From assembly GCA_016931415.1 (NCBI GenBank), contig JAFGEW010000081.1, positions 1 to 64,000 of the forward strand: 64,000 bases of DNA. Direction: 5' to 3'. Below the pieces are notes generated by a model, which was given only the letters and a program-made list of their open reading frames with translations, was not told where the DNA came from and did not search any database. Of the stretch, positions 62,438 through 64,000 are shown piece after piece. The position numbers and the translations under genes are program-made. Each line of letters starts with the position of its first letter. Position 1 is the first letter of the stretch. This DNA comes from Verrucomicrobiota bacterium. Lineage in GTDB: Bacteria > Auribacterota > JABMQX01 > JAFGEW01.

Positions 62438-62920
62438 TCACATGAGCGCCAGCACCAGAAGCACGAGCGCCCCAATCAGGATCAGCAGCACGAAGGGATT
62501 GAACACCAGGCGCCTGAGCCTGAGATTCACCACGCTCAGCGCGTCAAGCCGCTCCTTGCGCATCTTGAGCCGGCCCTGCACGGCATACAGCCCCAAGTAA
62601 TAGCGATGCCACTGATCGTAGAGCTTGCGCTTGTCCAGGTCGGTGAACCGAATCACCGCCGGCAGCGCGCTGACTCCGCCGAAGAGCTTCTCGGCGTTGC
62701 CAGCCAGACGCTCGGCCTCGGCCTCGGGCAGCCCGACCTCGTGCTGGAACTGCACCGACAGCTCGGGCAGCGTCTTGCGCAGCTCCTCGAAGCGCGTCTC
62801 ATGCTCAGGCACCACGACCTCGGTCATGATGGTCGCTTGCGTGATATCGCGAAACGCCTTCGCCTCGCCCATGAGCGAGCGAAGCAGCGCCATCTCATGT
62901 TCCAGCCTCAGATCGCGCAT
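62438..62920 (-). CDS. Tail-anchored helical protein of unknown function
   Basis: This 160-residue protein is mainly alpha-helical with charged amphipathic segments and ends in a single membrane segment (NPFVLLILIGALVLLVLALM). It would sit in the inner membrane with the bulk in the cytoplasm. I chose the ATG at 62920 because a good promoter lies 100 bp upstream and the earlier in-frame start has no ribosome site. I do not recognise the family. It is upstream of the HU gene on the same strand. Confidence 0.6.
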   Translation of the reverse strand: MRDLRLEHEMALLRSLMGEAKAFRDITQATIMTEVVVPEHETRFEELRKTLPELSVQFQHEVGLPEAEAERLAGNAEKLFGGVSALPAVIRFTDLDKRKLYDQWHRYYLGLYAVQGRLKMRKERLDALSVVNLRLRRLVFNPFVLLILIGALVLLVLALM

Positions 62921-63019
62921 GCTGTCGCTCCCGCGTGCCCCTGAGATGCTTGGCCAATGTGCCCGGCGTCGAGACACGCCTGTGCGCCGTCGCCTTAAGT
63001 GCCTACACCGCTTGATGCT

Positions 63020-63048
63020 ATACTAGCCCGCACAGTGGTGAGCGTCAA
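63020..63048 (-). promoter_or_regulatory. Putative sigma-70 promoter of the tail-anchored protein gene
   Basis: On the minus strand TTGACG (63048-63043) lies 17 bp from TAGTAT (63025-63020). Transcription would start near 63013, about 93 nt before the ATG at 62920, and could continue into the HU gene. Confidence 0.55.
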
Positions 63049-63148
63049 GCGGAAACCGCAGGAAAAATCACCGGAAATTTCGTCCCCGCACAGAGTAGCG
63101 AACGCGTCCCCGGTGCGGGCAACCGGCTGGGAGGACCTCCAGGCCGCC

Positions 63149-64000
63149 CTACTGGTACTCCGACATCGCCTTCTCGACGGCGAGCACGGCGGGGACGGTG
63201 CCGAGTTCGTTCAGCAGCGCGTCGTCGGGCCGCACGCGCGTGGCCGTGCGCAGCAGGCCGGCGGTGGTGGCGCCGGCGTCGCTCGTAAAGGCGAGCACGA
63301 CGGGCAGGTCGCCGGGCGCCGCCTCAAACAGCGCGTTGAGCCGCTCGAGCGTCTCCCCGGTGGCGGCGGGGTGGTCGATGGTGATGCGCAACGCCCTCGG
63401 CTGTGGGGTGTTGTTCACAGGTGCTTGGCCGTTGCCGGGCCGATAGCGGCGCGGGCCGTTGCTTCCGCTGGGACGCTGGGCCTCGAACGCGCGGTTGATT
63501 ACCTCGATGCCCTCGCGTTCAGCCTGATCGAGCGGCACGAGCGAATCGACGATGAGCTTGGGCCATTCGTCGCGCCGGTCCACATTGGCGATGACCACCA
63601 CGGGCAAGTCCTTCTCGATCACGGCGCCACATTCCTGGAACGCGCGCGGGAACACGACGGCCTCGACCGTTTGCCTGCCGTCATCGAGATCGAGCACGGC
63701 CATCCGCTCGTTGCCCTTGCGCGTGAGCCGGTTGCGCACCCCGGCGATGATGGCCGCCACCTTGACCCGCGTGCGATTCTCGACCCCCTCCAGCTCGTCG
63801 ATGGCCGCGCACTGGATCCGCTCGATCAGCTCGCGGTAGTCGCTCAGCGGATGGCCCGTCACGTAGAAGCCAAGCAGCTCCTTCTCGCGCGCCAGCCGCT
63901 CGCGCAGGGGAAACTCCTCGGTCTCCGGCCGCGGCGTCTGCAATGCCGCGAGCGCCTCGCCGCCGCCGAGCTGCTCGAACAGCCCGACCTGGCCGCTGAG
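63149..64000 (-). CDS. dnaE: DNA polymerase III alpha subunit, C-terminal part (runs off the window)
   Basis: The frame is open to the last base, so only the C-terminal 283 residues are seen. It starts with the typical SGQVGLFEQ stretch, then LAREKELLGFYVTGHPLSDY, which marks the end of the DnaE fingers/HhH region. An OB-fold domain follows (VKVAAIIAGVRNRLTRKGNE, MAVLDLDDGRQTVEAVVFP). The last 80 residues form the tau-binding-like tail. The catalytic PHP and palm domains lie beyond position 64000. DnaE makes both strands in the replisome. Confidence 0.92.
   Translation of the reverse strand, partial: LSGQVGLFEQLGGGEALAALQTPRPETEEFPLRERLAREKELLGFYVTGHPLSDYRELIERIQCAAIDELEGVENRTRVKVAAIIAGVRNRLTRKGNERMAVLDLDDGRQTVEAVVFPRAFQECGAVIEKDLPVVVIANVDRRDEWPKLIVDSLVPLDQAEREGIEVINRAFEAQRPSGSNGPRRYRPGNGQAPVNNTPQPRALRITIDHPAATGETLERLNALFEAAPGDLPVVLAFTSDAGATTAGLLRTATRVRPDDALLNELGTVPAVLAVEKAMSEYQ

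Overview
The window is GC-rich, densely coding bacterial DNA. It most likely comes from an uncultivated member of the Planctomycetes-Verrucomicrobia-Chlamydiae (PVC) superphylum. The best lineage marker is a 50-residue basic protein (3914-4066) that matches my recollection of a PVC-restricted small basic protein family. A planctomycete/lentisphaere-style secreted pilin-like protein and two PEP-CTERM proteins agree with this. LpxB, an MsbA-like exporter and a DUF374 acyltransferase show a Gram-negative envelope with lipid A. I found no rRNA, tRNA, CRISPR array, insertion sequence or prophage. Genes often overlap by 4 bp (ATGA, GTGA or TTGA), and most have a recognisable Shine-Dalgarno sequence.

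Region 1 (1-12391) is a long plus-strand run. It starts with an oxoacid oxidoreductase gamma subunit, a CDP-alcohol phosphatidyltransferase, CutA and a DUF89 phosphatase. TPR and SH3 envelope proteins, the small basic protein and an RluB-type pseudouridine synthase follow. The run ends with a lipid A block: a Gfo/Idh/MocA oxidoreductase, lpxB, msbA and DUF374. Region 2 (12458-26802) is mixed: alanine dehydrogenase, a HicB-HicA pair, a GHL10 hydrolase, a pilin-like protein, a zinc-ribbon membrane protein, a papain-like/beta-helix protein, two PEP-CTERM proteins, an ArnT-like membrane protein, an epoxyqueuosine-reductase-like protein, MazG and a left-handed beta-helix acyltransferase. Region 3 (27013-29664, minus strand) encodes a ParA ATPase fused to an AMPK-type glycogen-binding domain, a MinD-like protein with a degenerate P-loop, and an unrecognised protein.

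Region 4 (29956-50973) is the most unusual part. An NtrB/NtrC-type two-component pair is followed by about 18 kb of same-strand genes for exported proteins. They comprise an Ig-like protein, six large related proteins I do not recognise (called here the YYY family after a Tyr-Tyr-Tyr motif near the N-terminus), one four-helix membrane protein, and four tandem TPR paralogues that share an Asp-Arg-Arg-Asp-Pro linker. A strong hairpin terminator follows the last gene. A plausible sigma-54 promoter lies between the NtrC-type gene and the first exported gene. I read the cluster as one envelope or extracellular assembly under sigma-54 control. This is inference, and the function is unknown.

Region 5 (51326-64000) is mainly housekeeping. 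It holds a membrane spermidine-synthase-like protein, a divergent M24 peptidase, TyrRS, LarE, a second PP-loop protein, an M23 peptidase, Der, an HU-family protein, a small tail-anchored protein and the C-terminal end of DnaE, which runs off the window.
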